Positions 27,796-35,403 of a stretch of 64,000 bases of DNA are shown piece after piece (the stretch's first letter is position 1; each line of letters begins with the position of its first letter). A program made the position numbers and the translations under genes. The stretch comes from Bifidobacterium mizhiense (GTDB taxonomy: Bacteria; Actinomycetota; Actinomycetes; Actinomycetales; Bifidobacteriaceae), in contig NZ_BPWE01000001.1 of NCBI RefSeq assembly GCF_020884755.1, forward strand, positions 310,001 through 374,000, given 5' to 3'. The notes under the pieces were generated by a model. That model had not been told where the DNA came from and did no database searches. It was given only the letters and a program-made list of their open reading frames with translations.

Positions 27796-27981
27796 GACTT
27801 CACCACCCCGCACAGCTTGCGCCGCACCTTTGCCACCCTCTTACAGGAGACCGGCGTACCCGACCACGACATAATCGCCGCAGCAGGATGGGTCGACGAC
27901 ACCACGCTCAACTACTACGACATGCACAACCACGCCATCCAAGGCAAGGCTACCAGCACGCTCAGCCAATATCTCGCATAG
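27796..27981 (+). pseudogene. Tyrosine recombinase (phage integrase), C-terminal fragment
   Basis: About 61 codons ending at TAG 27979-27981 encode the end of a tyrosine recombinase catalytic domain. The H-x-x-R box is TPHSLRRTFATLLQETG. Next comes the segment DHDIIAAAGWVDDTTLNYYDM, with Trp where many family members have His and the catalytic Tyr in NYY, and then a short tail. The upstream part of the gene, including the first catalytic Arg, is not in frame, so the enzyme is dead. It is the clearest evidence that the tRNA-Arg site once received an integrating element. Confidence 0.75.
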
Positions 27982-28006
27982 ATGCGTCAGGCCGTCTGCA
28001 TTAATC

Positions 28007-28019
28007 GGGGGGGGGGGGG
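28007..28019. repeat. Homopolymer of 13 G
   Basis: An uninterrupted run of 13 G lies 25 bases after the integrase remnant and 185 bases before the toxin start. Poly-G tracts drive slipped-strand phase variation in other bifidobacterial loci, but no open frame spans this one, so any effect would be on transcription. A sequencing-length error in the run is also possible. Confidence 0.85.
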
Positions 28020-28204
28020 CACAACAAGGCCAGAGTACCCGGAGAAAAGAGCCCTTCCAACGATCGAATATTAAATGTGGATAACTCATAGTTGCAAAAC
28101 TCAAATCTGCACTGCTGAGCCGCCAAATGATCATATCTCGACAATCCCACTCACACGCATTAAAGTCAGAAGTGTTGATTGGGCGCTACAGGCAAGGAGC
28201 GGGG

Positions 28205-28723
28205 ATGCCAAAGAAAAGGTCAGCAAAGTCATCGCTATGCTACAAGCAGTCATCGAATGAATATCACTTCCATAAGTGCACAACAGCGAACCCCAATAAC
28301 ACTGTTTGTTTCGTTGAAGAAGACTTAAACGCAATGAGTTATAGCCTAGGGCTCACGGATTTCTCCACCTTAATGAACAACGTGAAACTTATTATCGATG
28401 ATGTAAAAAAAGGTTCACTGGTAAAGGAAGACCCCCGTTTTGGTCCATTGGTCAAACCCTGTGCCACGCAACCTGACATTTGGGAGCTACGCTGGGAGAT
28501 ATGGGATCGCCACTTCCGCATGTACTATTCTGAAGATGGTGATCGTATCCCGGAATTTGTGGCACTCTCGTTTACTGAAAAAGCTACGAAAGGCTTATCG
28601 AACGCCCAGATTAAGAATAACCAGAATAACGCGATTGCAACCGCACAACAACGTTTCAATAATTATGGAAGCCTACGGTGGGGTCATGCAGAACAGGGAT
28701 GCCGATACTGTAAATGGAATTAA
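28205..28723 (+). CDS. HigB-like toxin of a predicted toxin-antitoxin-chaperone operon
   Basis: 172 residues from ATG 28205, with AAGGAG upstream. A later ATG (28334) would drop the segment EYHFHKC...CFVEED, which lines up with the start of the family, so I prefer 28205. The core is RelE/HigB (Gp49-like): a helix VKLIIDDVKKGSLVKE, then DIWELRWEIWDRHFRMYYSEDG (residues 91-112), FVALSFTEKATKG and a last helix NNAIATAQQRFNNY. Toxins of this fold cut mRNA on the ribosome. From memory, the order of elements matches M. tuberculosis HigB1 (Rv1955). AT-richer than flanking host genes. Followed after 19 bases by the antitoxin. The last 15 residues (Cys-rich) are unusual. Confidence 0.72.
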   Translation: MPKKRSAKSSLCYKQSSNEYHFHKCTTANPNNTVCFVEEDLNAMSYSLGLTDFSTLMNNVKLIIDDVKKGSLVKEDPRFGPLVKPCATQPDIWELRWEIWDRHFRMYYSEDGDRIPEFVALSFTEKATKGLSNAQIKNNQNNAIATAQQRFNNYGSLRWGHAEQGCRYCKWN

Positions 28724-28742
28724 CGCAGGAAAGGAGGAGATC

Positions 28743-29153
28743 ATGAAATACAAAGATGCGGATCAATACAGTCTCGAAGACAAGCTGGCATATGGGGACG
28801 TTCAGAAAATTTCCGAGTTTAATGCCAGGCACTTTTATGAGATGAAAAAGGCTCTGATCCGTAAAAGACAAAAGCTTTGCTCTCTTGATCGCATCGCTGA
28901 GATACTACACAAGCCTATAGAGCAAGTAGCCGATTTTGAACACTATTATTCCGACCCTACTGTTTCGCAGCTGCAGGAATACGCTTTGGCAGTTATGTGC
29001 GTAGTGGATATTAAAGTTACCGATTTTGATCCTGACAACTCGAGCATGTACAGCAAAATGAGCGTCCCAGTTGATGCGTCAGGGTTAGTCGGCATCACTC
29101 CTAGCGCTAAATCAAGAGATATACCTATAGAAGAGCGTGAGGTTGTCAAATGA
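28743..29153 (+). CDS. HigA-like XRE antitoxin with long C-terminal tail
   Basis: 136 residues; ATG 28743 is preceded by AAGGAGGAG, the strongest ribosome site of the three genes, as expected for excess antitoxin. An XRE-type helix-turn-helix occupies residues 34-90 (MKKALIRKRQKLCSLDRIAEIL, QVADFEHYYSDPTVSQLQEYALAV). Residues 95-136 form a low-complexity, partly hydrophobic tail (MSVPVDASGLVGITPSAKS...EEREVVK). In chaperone-controlled HigA antitoxins such a tail is the chaperone-addiction region that the SecB-like partner must cover. The protein should also repress its own operon. Overlaps the next gene by four bases (ATGA). Confidence 0.75.
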   Translation: MKYKDADQYSLEDKLAYGDVQKISEFNARHFYEMKKALIRKRQKLCSLDRIAEILHKPIEQVADFEHYYSDPTVSQLQEYALAVMCVVDIKVTDFDPDNSSMYSKMSVPVDASGLVGITPSAKSRDIPIEEREVVK

Positions 29154-29584
29154 CTCTGTCTCTGCCAAAAATCAAAGAGATGGATATGCGCAAGGCCATC
29201 GGTGAAGTCAGTCTGATGGTGCCGGTCGATGGCCACATCAACCAAATACGAAATGACTTGAATATTGCTTACAGCATTATCAAAAAGGATGATGAACCCA
29301 GCAATGAACTGAAGGTGACGCTTGAATGCGATATACATACAGACGAAAAGGCAGACCCAGATACTGCTGGCAAGCTTGAGGCGAATGTTGAGATAGTCTA
29401 TCAAGTCGTGCTCAACGATACGTTTAATCCGGCCAACATAGAAGATGTCATGCTTGTTGTTTGGCCGTATCTTAGGTTAGGTGCTTTGCACCAGATGCAG
29501 CTGATTGATTTAGGTTTCGTGGGCGACGAATTGCCCTACGAGGTCTTGCGGAAAAAACCCGAAAATGCAAGTACCCCAGAATAG
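29150..29584 (+). CDS. SecB-like chaperone (TAC component)
   Basis: 144 residues starting inside the antitoxin stop (ATGA), so production is coupled. The fold clues are SecB-like: beta strands NELKVTLECDIHTDEK and KLEANVEIVYQVVLND (residues 52-90), a helix leading to VVWPYLRLGALHQM (103-116), and a terminal strand LIDLGFVGDELPYEVL. SecB proteins carry the same order: a strand that builds the sheet, a [FY]PY[AIL]R-type helix and a hydrophobic strand. No signal peptide. In TAC operons this chaperone binds the antitoxin tail and prevents its degradation. High divergence from E. coli SecB makes this a structural inference; gene order supports it strongly. Confidence 0.65.
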   Translation: MTLSLPKIKEMDMRKAIGEVSLMVPVDGHINQIRNDLNIAYSIIKKDDEPSNELKVTLECDIHTDEKADPDTAGKLEANVEIVYQVVLNDTFNPANIEDVMLVVWPYLRLGALHQMQLIDLGFVGDELPYEVLRKKPENASTPE

Positions 29585-29593
29585 TGTGGACGC

Positions 29594-29640
29594 AAAACTA
29601 TGCCCTCTCTCCGATCTCCCGAAGCGAGGGCATAGTTTTA
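29594..29640 (+). terminator. Perfect 14-bp terminator hairpin after the TAC operon
   Basis: AAAACTATGCCCTC (29594-29607) pairs perfectly with GAGGGCATAGTTTT (29626-29639) around an 18-base loop, nine bases after the SecB-like stop. The A tract on the left and T tract on the right make it usable from both directions. It isolates the three-gene operon from the remnants to its right. Confidence 0.88.
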
Positions 29641-29670
29641 ATGCGATTATTTGCCGCTGGCAGCCTTGTA

Positions 29671-29742
29671 CTAGCTGACACCGATGCAGGCGGCGACCAG
29701 TAGGCCCAAGGTGTTGAGCGTGGTGACGATCACGTCCACATG
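29671..29742 (-). pseudogene. Short remnant of a membrane-protein C-terminus
   Basis: On the minus strand a frame ending in TAG at 29671-29673 encodes about 24 residues with a hydrophobic helix (LNTLGLLVAACIGVS) after VDVIVTT; a stop bounds it upstream. Codon use is host-like. Too short to identify. The rest of 29640-29836 shows nothing else I can support. Confidence 0.25.
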
Positions 29743-29836
29743 CGGCAGGTACCCTCAGATGGGTCTGGCTGGCAGTATGCAGCGTACAAGTATGCTATTC
29801 TTTCTGCTATCGACCAATGATCGCCTGCATGCTCAT

Positions 29837-30286
29837 TCAAAACAGCCCTTGCCTGTAGAGCAAATCGTTGACTTTCTTCAGAGGTGATGGTCTTTTCTGT
29901 AAAACCTGATATTCAAGCGGACGCAGCGTGCCTATATCCAGCAGGTTAACCGTCTTTTCTTCAGACGAAGGTTGATGCTGATTATCAGGCGGCACCGTAG
30001 TGAACCGCAGCAAGCATTGCTCCAAGGTCGGCTCTCTGCCGGATACGGTGAGGAAAGGCTTTTTATAACCATTCTGCCCAAGAAGATCAAGAACGACATC
30101 AGGATCAAACGCCAGAAAATAGACACCATCCAAGAGCTCAGCATCAGCGACAAGAACTTGGGGACTATAGAGGAATGCCGTTCTGAAAATGCCTGCAAAT
30201 CGTTCGAGAAACTCAGGATGCTGCTGAATGGTTCTCTCGCAGATGCTCACGCCGTCAGGACCATCTGACCAGAACTCCGAATTCAC
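29837..30286 (-). pseudogene. Conserved-looking hypothetical protein, probably truncated
   Basis: 149 codons from GTG 30286; the frame stays open about 30 codons further upstream with no good start. The first 95 residues look like true protein (CERTIQQHPEFLERFAGIF, QVLVADAELLDGVYFLAFDP, VVLDLLGQ, REPTLEQCLLRF), alternating helices and hydrophobic strands. The last 50 residues are irregular and Lys/Pro-rich, suggesting the frame has run out of its original gene. Actinobacterial hypothetical proteins with a similar VLVTDAQLLDG-type motif come to mind, with no known function. Isolated on the minus strand inside the decayed island. Confidence 0.4.
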
Positions 30287-30956
30287 CTCCGGGATGCGCT
30301 TTTGATCGCACTTTTGCTTGCTGTTGCATTGATGCCTGACCTGATTCCAATCGTTCAGCTGTTCCTATGAATCGAAATTGGTCAGCATGATGGCATATGG
30401 GCATACGCTCTGACTCATGTCTTTATGCTAGACCTCGTGTTTGTCTGTTCGTTCAGCACATCTCCCCCCCCCTTTAAAGCAGTACAAACAACTAAGCATG
30501 AAAGAAAATGTCAAAAAGACCGATTGCTGATCATTGAGACCCGGAATATTCTACGCCGCTGTTGCCGCTTCCCTTGGAGGTTATCTGCACATGAGCAGAA
30601 ACTCGAATATGCCCGTACCTATAAACAAGAATCTTGCTCACTGACCCTCTTTGCTGCCTGTAAGCGCACGTTCTGCTCTTGCAAATCCTATTCGAGACAC
30701 ATATCAAAGCCACCAGTTGAGAACAAACTCACGTCTATTTGCTTCAACAGCCAACCCTAGGACCAGCCGTTTCCCGTAGATCCACAGAACAATCCGCCGA
30801 CAACGGCGTAGAGAGCACGTCCATGGCTAAATAATCCTTAGCTCAATTTTTTAAGACTTGTCTAAGCGGTTTTCAGTGCCAGGCCCTCCCCTTAATCAAG
30901 CCCTCTCGGAGATATAATGATACATTCCCACAATGGCATCCACAGGAAAGGCAACC
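30287..30956. other. Intergenic stretch, island right flank, no gene supported
   Basis: The stretch has mixed base composition, a run of nine C at 30464-30472 and several short open frames with Cys/Arg-rich, non-protein-like translations. I found no copy of the tRNA-Arg 3' end that would mark the far attachment site. Host-like sequence resumes at about 30930. Confidence 0.5.
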
Positions 30957-31163
30957 ATGAACGATCGGTATCAACCAACAGATCAGCAAGCAGGCGACAA
31001 CCAAGACCCGGCTCAGGAAAACAATAATGACTCTGGCCACAAGGGATACAGCCAGGAGTCTGCCAACAACAACTACGAGTCCGCTTCCCAACAAGGGAAT
31101 CCCTCGACAGCTGCCGATGGCTACCCTGATGCGGATCAGTCCTGGCAGGCTTCAAACGCCTAG
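30957..31163 (+). CDS. Low-complexity N-terminal part of a TM2-domain protein, cut by two stop codons
   Basis: 68 residues from ATG 30957 (AGGAAAGG upstream; an ATG at 30933 lacks a site). The sequence is Gln/Asn/Asp/Ser-rich and disordered, with YxPxDQ-like repeats, the usual cytoplasmic linker of actinobacterial TM2 proteins. It ends at TAG 31161-31163 followed at once by TGA 31164-31166. The same frame then continues open, still Pro/Gln/Tyr/Ser-rich (DPYGQTAYTPQSSG), straight into the TM2 domain at 31281. The simplest reading is one gene broken by nonsense changes. Confidence 0.6.
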   Translation: MNDRYQPTDQQAGDNQDPAQENNNDSGHKGYSQESANNNYESASQQGNPSTAADGYPDADQSWQASNA

Positions 31164-31280
31164 TGAGGTCCACAGGATCCATATGGCCAAACCGCATATA
31201 CTCCTCAATCCAGCGGCACCAGCGGACCGGTCCAAATTGAGCCTTGGCAGCTTCAGACACAATATGTCAGCGGACCCGGC

Positions 31281-31526
31281 ATGTCGAACAAGTCGAAGGT
31301 CACGGCGGCCATTCTGTCTTTCTTCCTAGGCGGCTTCGGCATACACAACTTTTATCTAGACAAGACCGGGCGTGGGGTCGCACAGTTGCTGATCACCATC
31401 TTCGTGCTCTTCATCGGCCCTCTCATCTCCTCGGTCTGGGCCATCGTTGAAGGAACACAGATTCTTGGCTCACATCCAGGTTCGCCTTACCACATGGACG
31501 GCAAGGAACTCCAGCTGCAGGATTAA
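31281..31526 (+). CDS. TM2-domain membrane protein (in frame with the broken upstream segment)
   Basis: 81 residues: basic start MSNKSK, then the TM2 pair of helices VTAAILSFFLGGFGIHNFYLDKTGRGVAQLL and ITIFVLFIGPLISSVWAIVEG, joined by the characteristic G-x-x-x-x-H-x-F-Y turn. The function of TM2 proteins in bacteria is unknown. ATG 31281 has no clear ribosome site, which fits it being the middle of a longer gene that begins at 30957 and is interrupted at 31161-31166. Reinitiation could still yield this piece. Confidence 0.7.
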   Translation: MSNKSKVTAAILSFFLGGFGIHNFYLDKTGRGVAQLLITIFVLFIGPLISSVWAIVEGTQILGSHPGSPYHMDGKELQLQD

Positions 31527-31551
31527 AGACGACAGACGTCGTGTAATCACG

Positions 31552-34209
31552 TCACGACACCCGAAGGATACCATGCGCGCCTTTTTCGGCCAGGCTCATG
31601 ACGTGATTGACTATGGAATAGTCGCCCGGCTGATCGACCTTGAGCTCGACAAATCCGCCTTGGGCCGGCAGCAGAGGAAGGACCTGCGCTCCGGCCGATG
31701 AAGCACCGGCGGAATTTGAACTTGCGCCTCCGCCAATCAGGTAGCGGCCCTCAGTCCAGACCGTATCGAACTGGGTTCCCACAATATGGAAGGACAGCGG
31801 CTGATTTGGGCCAGCATCCAGAGCCCAGATGCGGACCCTTTGCCCCTTCCCCAGCTTGAGCGGGTGGGCGTCATATTGAAAGGCCCGTCCGTTGAAGGTC
31901 ATAATGTCCGGGCTCATGGCTGCCACCTTTTCGGGATCGGCAGTCCCTCCATTGGATCCCAGATAAATTTCAGACTGGACCAGAACATACTCCGCAGCCA
32001 CTGGCGGTAGGGTGCCGTCATCCACGACCACCGCCCCATACATGCCATTGGCTATGTGGTTTGACATGGGATCGCTGCTGCAGTGGTACATCCAAATGCC
32101 GGCCCGATCAGCAGTGAAGGTGTACAAGAGCTCCTTGCCCGGCTCTATGTTGCGCATCATGGTCTGGGGAACGGCCGGCCCGGCATGAAAGTCGATGGAA
32201 TGGCTCATGCTTCCCTTGTTTCTGATGGTGACTTCAAAGGTGTCTCCCACCCGGCCTCTGAGCACCGGACCCTGAGCCAGAGGCCGCGATCCCTCATCCC
32301 GTGGATCGCTCGCGCCATCGAAGCTCCAGACCGTACGCTCGAGCCCTGCCGCCACCTGCTCCTTGCGCTCTTTGACCTCCAACGTGTACTTTCTTGTTCC
32401 CGCCTTCCCCTGATTCTCCAGAGGCGGAAGAGCCGCCTTGGCAGGGTCGCTCTTCTCGGCCTGCGACTTGAGCTTGGCTGCTGACGGGACATGGCCCAGG
32501 GCTGTCTTCCCAGCGGAGGACTGACCTTGTTCGGCAACAATTCCACCTTTGGTTTTGACCTTGAGCTCCATGCCCATCTGGCGATGCCCTGCCAACGAGC
32601 ACCAACCCAGTGTGTCGCCCCCGAGGACCCCCACGTCAACCGAGACGCTCTGGCCTACAGGGACGGATCCCGTGCTCTTGCCGTTGGCGAAAACCAGGTC
32701 GTGCCGCTGATCCCCGGTGTTTTGAAAATCCACAACCAACCGGTCGCCTGCCTTGATGGTGATGACATCCGGCACAAAAGCCATCCCCTTTACCCTGATT
32801 GAGACTCTGCTGGTGTGACCAGTCGACTGAACGCCCTTCGACGATGCCTCCTGAACGCCCCCGGCACCGGGCGCTGCCCCGACCGAAACAACCAGCGTCG
32901 GCCGCAGGGCCATCACGATCACGGCAGCCACCAGGACCAGCACAGTAGCCGAGGTGGCAATCAGGTCCGTCCTCAATGCCAGGGTCCCCGCGCGTTCGTT
33001 TTGCGAGCCCTCGGGCTGACGCCGACGGTAACGCTTGGATGCCAGAACCTGCTTGCCACGAGCAGCCAGATACACCACGGTGAGCATCATGGAGAGAATT
33101 CCCAGAACATTCAGGAGGTTTCCCGCCTTCCACAAGGGCGTGTAGAGCCGGATGGCCCCAAGGAGCCTGATCAGCAAACCAATCTGCATAAGTCCCCAGA
33201 CGCCCCAGAGAAGGGGGTGAAAGGGTAGAGGCCTGCGAATGACCGAAGGAACGATCATGCAGACATGGGCGATAACCATGGTCATGATGAATCCCACAGC
33301 CAGCGCGTGCAGTGCCATATCGCCCCAGTAGGTGCTGGAGTCCAGGGGCGCCACCATCCAGATGAGGGCAGCCAGCAGTCCCCAGGCATAGGCCGACAGC
33401 ATGCAGGTGCCCATGAATCCTGGCAGGCCGCCATGGCGGAAGGTCCCCTTGGCCACGTCGTGACTGGCCATGACCAGGAGGAGCAGACCCAGCGACAACC
33501 CCAGAAGCGGATAACCGACCGTAGGCGCCATGGCTTGGATCGGCAGCATCAGGACTGTCAGGAGGCTCAGACCAAGAATTCCCGATTCAAGACGGATATC
33601 TGAAAAGACCGCCCTGGCCAGCTCCACCCGCTCCCCGACGATGGTCAAAATCAGAAAGAAGAGCCAGGTTGGGGCCAAAACCGAGGCGTCCAATCCTGCA
33701 ACCCAACCAGCGGCACCGACCAGACCCACCAGGGATCCGAGAACCTGTATGAGCACCTCTGCAGAAGGCTGCCGACGCCAGATGGCCAAGTACATGGCCG
33801 TCAGAACCAACATGGACAAAGTCCATGGAATGCCGCCGAAAAGCTCTACCCTGACCCATGCAGGGGCAGCAACGCGGCTTAAAACTATCAGCGACAGCAA
33901 GCAGAGCAGAGACCCTAGCAAGCCCAAGGCAGGAGCGAGAAATCCCCACGTAGGTTTGCTGGATCCGCCGCTGCGGTAGGCCACTGCCCTCTCCAGGCCA
34001 ATAGCAGCGCCCAAAAACCCAAAGACCATGAGCCCGCCGTGCAGATCAGCCAGGGGCACCCTGCCTGAGGGGTGAATCAGATCCGCGCGAATCAGCGCCG
34101 CTACAAGACCAAGCAGTGCAGCCAGACCCGCCCCGATGAGAAGGGCCATCCTGGACCTGGGCACGGCCATTCTGCCTCCGGACTTACGCATCTTCCGGTC
34201 ATCCTGCAT
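31552..34209 (-). CDS. nirK: Membrane-fused copper nitrite reductase (NirK type) with extra cupredoxin domain
   Basis: 885 residues. Residues 1 to about 385 are a membrane domain of around ten helices. After a linker, residues 455-550 form a cupredoxin with a full type-1 copper set: His503, Cys537, His542 and Met545 or Met547. The final 300 residues are a two-domain NirK. Type-1 ligands are His670, Cys710, His718 and Met723 (YHCSSDPMSNHIANGM). Type-2 ligands are His675, His709 and His869. The catalytic Asp673 and His808 are present (SHSIDFHAGP, FHIVG). All residues needed to reduce nitrite to nitric oxide are there, so it should be active outside the membrane, with the extra cupredoxin and membrane part feeding electrons (inference). 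Divergent from the Fe-S-type regulator gene. Confidence 0.85.
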   Translation of the reverse strand: MQDDRKMRKSGGRMAVPRSRMALLIGAGLAALLGLVAALIRADLIHPSGRVPLADLHGGLMVFGFLGAAIGLERAVAYRSGGSSKPTWGFLAPALGLLGSLLCLLSLIVLSRVAAPAWVRVELFGGIPWTLSMLVLTAMYLAIWRRQPSAEVLIQVLGSLVGLVGAAGWVAGLDASVLAPTWLFFLILTIVGERVELARAVFSDIRLESGILGLSLLTVLMLPIQAMAPTVGYPLLGLSLGLLLLVMASHDVAKGTFRHGGLPGFMGTCMLSAYAWGLLAALIWMVAPLDSSTYWGDMALHALAVGFIMTMVIAHVCMIVPSVIRRPLPFHPLLWGVWGLMQIGLLIRLLGAIRLYTPLWKAGNLLNVLGILSMMLTVVYLAARGKQVLASKRYRRRQPEGSQNERAGTLALRTDLIATSATVLVLVAAVIVMALRPTLVVSVGAAPGAGGVQEASSKGVQSTGHTSRVSIRVKGMAFVPDVITIKAGDRLVVDFQNTGDQRHDLVFANGKSTGSVPVGQSVSVDVGVLGGDTLGWCSLAGHRQMGMELKVKTKGGIVAEQGQSSAGKTALGHVPSAAKLKSQAEKSDPAKAALPPLENQGKAGTRKYTLEVKERKEQVAAGLERTVWSFDGASDPRDEGSRPLAQGPVLRGRVGDTFEVTIRNKGSMSHSIDFHAGPAVPQTMMRNIEPGKELLYTFTADRAGIWMYHCSSDPMSNHIANGMYGAVVVDDGTLPPVAAEYVLVQSEIYLGSNGGTADPEKVAAMSPDIMTFNGRAFQYDAHPLKLGKGQRVRIWALDAGPNQPLSFHIVGTQFDTVWTEGRYLIGGGASSNSAGASSAGAQVLPLLPAQGGFVELKVDQPGDYSIVNHVMSLAEKGAHGILRVS

Positions 34210-34237
34210 GAGTCTGTCCGCCTTGTCCTGGGTTGAT

Positions 34238-34261
34238 AATTGATTTGATAGGTATACAATT
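34238..34261. promoter_or_regulatory. Divergent promoter region with AATTG/CAATT inverted repeat
   Basis: The 58-base gap between nirK and the regulator gene is AT-rich. It contains AATTG (34238-34242) and CAATT (34257-34261) as an inverted repeat around TATAC, a possible -10 element. Arm spacing suits a winged-helix dimer, so it is a candidate operator for the adjacent regulator on both genes. Short arms keep confidence low. Confidence 0.3.
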
Positions 34262-34267
34262 TAATCG

Positions 34268-35020
34268 ATGAGTCAGGAAATTCAAGCCCATGAGCAACAG
34301 ATTCGAACCTCCCGCAAGCGCAGACGCGGGGAGCAGATCCGCTCTGCAATCTTGGATTACCTGCATACGGCGGCCGAACAGACCGGTATAGGTGTAACCG
34401 CACAGCTGGTCGGAGCAGCCTTCGGCATCCATCCGACGACTGCTCGTTTCCATCTTGAACGTCTGGTCGAACAGGGCGAGGTAGTCCGTCAGAGAACAGA
34501 CAGCGACAATCAATCAGCCGTGCGAGGCAGGCCTGCTGTCATCTACGCCCCCACGTCCATGAACCGAGCCAGGGAGGATATGATCTCCTCGCTCTGCCTG
34601 GCACTGGAAACTGCCTGTCCCGATACAAGGAGCAGGAATGAGGCCGCCTTGAAAGCAGGGCAGGCATGGGGTCGTACTCTGGCTCGGCAGGACAAGATCA
34701 ATGCAGGAAAAAGCGTGCCATCGAGCATGACGCAGACACTGCTGGATGCTCTGACCACCTTAGGTTTTGCACCGGTGAGAGCGCGGCCGGATTCAGCAAG
34801 TCTGTATCTGACCGCATGCCCCTTTCTGGAAAGCGTCAGCAACCATCCCATTATCTGCAAGATTCATCTAGGAATGATCCAAGGGCTGGCGGACGGCAGC
34901 AATAAGGAGGCCGGGGACAAAAAAGCCAATGTAGTGTTGAAACCCCTGTCATCGCCAAAAGGATGCTTCCTGAAAGTAGCCAAAGCAGACAGTCGATCAA
35001 AAAGGAGAGTAAAGCAATGA
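34268..35020 (+). CDS. Winged-helix regulator with Cys-rich C-terminal domain (SufR-like, putative Fe-S sensor)
   Basis: 250 residues. A basic N-terminus is followed by a winged helix at about 22-95 ([35 protein letters not shown]). The C-terminal domain contains TACPF at 183-187, [12 protein letters not shown] at 196-207 and a third Cys233 in GCFLK. C-x12-C plus a later Cys near a His-rich helix is the layout of SufR-type [4Fe-4S] repressors; here it would suit nitric-oxide or redox sensing for nirK. Fe-S binding is inferred. The stop overlaps the ferredoxin start (ATGA). A weak ribosome site precedes ATG 34268. Confidence 0.68.
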   Translation: MSQEIQAHEQQIRTSRKRRRGEQIRSAILDYLHTAAEQTGIGVTAQLVGAAFGIHPTTARFHLERLVEQGEVVRQRTDSDNQSAVRGRPAVIYAPTSMNRAREDMISSLCLALETACPDTRSRNEAALKAGQAWGRTLARQDKINAGKSVPSSMTQTLLDALTTLGFAPVRARPDSASLYLTACPFLESVSNHPIICKIHLGMIQGLADGSNKEAGDKKANVVLKPLSSPKGCFLKVAKADSRSKRRVKQ

Positions 35021-35403
35021 CCTACGTGATTGCCCAGCCCTGCGTGGACGTCAAGGACAAGGCCTGCGTGGACGAATGCCCGGTGGACTGCATCTACGAG
35101 GGCCCCAGGAACCTATACATCAACCCAAACGAATGCATCGACTGCGGTGCCTGCGAGCCCGTCTGCCCGGTGGAGGCCATCTTCTATGAAGAGGATCTGC
35201 CAGAGGAATGGACCTGGTTCAAGGATGCCTCCGAAGACTTCTTCGCCCAAGTCGGTGATGCCGGCGGCGCCCAGGCCCAGGGACCCTACGATCACGACCA
35301 TCCACAGGTCGCCGCCCTGCCCCACCAGGATAATTTCGTCTGCATCCAGCCGGAATCGCGCGGCCAGCGCGCGGTCTGGGTCCGCAAGGACCAAATGGAA
35401 TGA
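35017..35403 (+). CDS. Bacterial-type ferredoxin (7Fe or 2[4Fe-4S])
   Basis: About 128 residues from ATG 35017, inside the regulator stop and after AAAGGAG. The first cluster motif is [21 protein letters not shown] and the second [23 protein letters not shown], followed by the acidic helix EEWTWFKDA typical of actinobacterial FdxA ferredoxins, small cytoplasmic electron carriers. The C-terminal extension to about 128 residues is longer than the usual 105-110. Sandwiched by 4-base overlaps with the regulator and the DNA glycosylase, so the three are one translation-coupled unit. Confidence 0.92.
   Translation: MTYVIAQPCVDVKDKACVDECPVDCIYEGPRNLYINPNECIDCGACEPVCPVEAIFYEEDLPEEWTWFKDASEDFFAQVGDAGGAQAQGPYDHDHPQVAALPHQDNFVCIQPESRGQRAVWVRKDQME

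Noticed and set aside
28075-28260. Short plus-strand frame overlapping the toxin start
   Set aside because: Its C-terminal half looks somewhat protein-like, but there is no ribosome site and the toxin reading extends across it with family-like N-terminal residues.
30425-30760. 111-codon frame over the nine-C run
   Set aside because: Contains a homopolymer artefact region and Cys/Arg-rich text; no start site.
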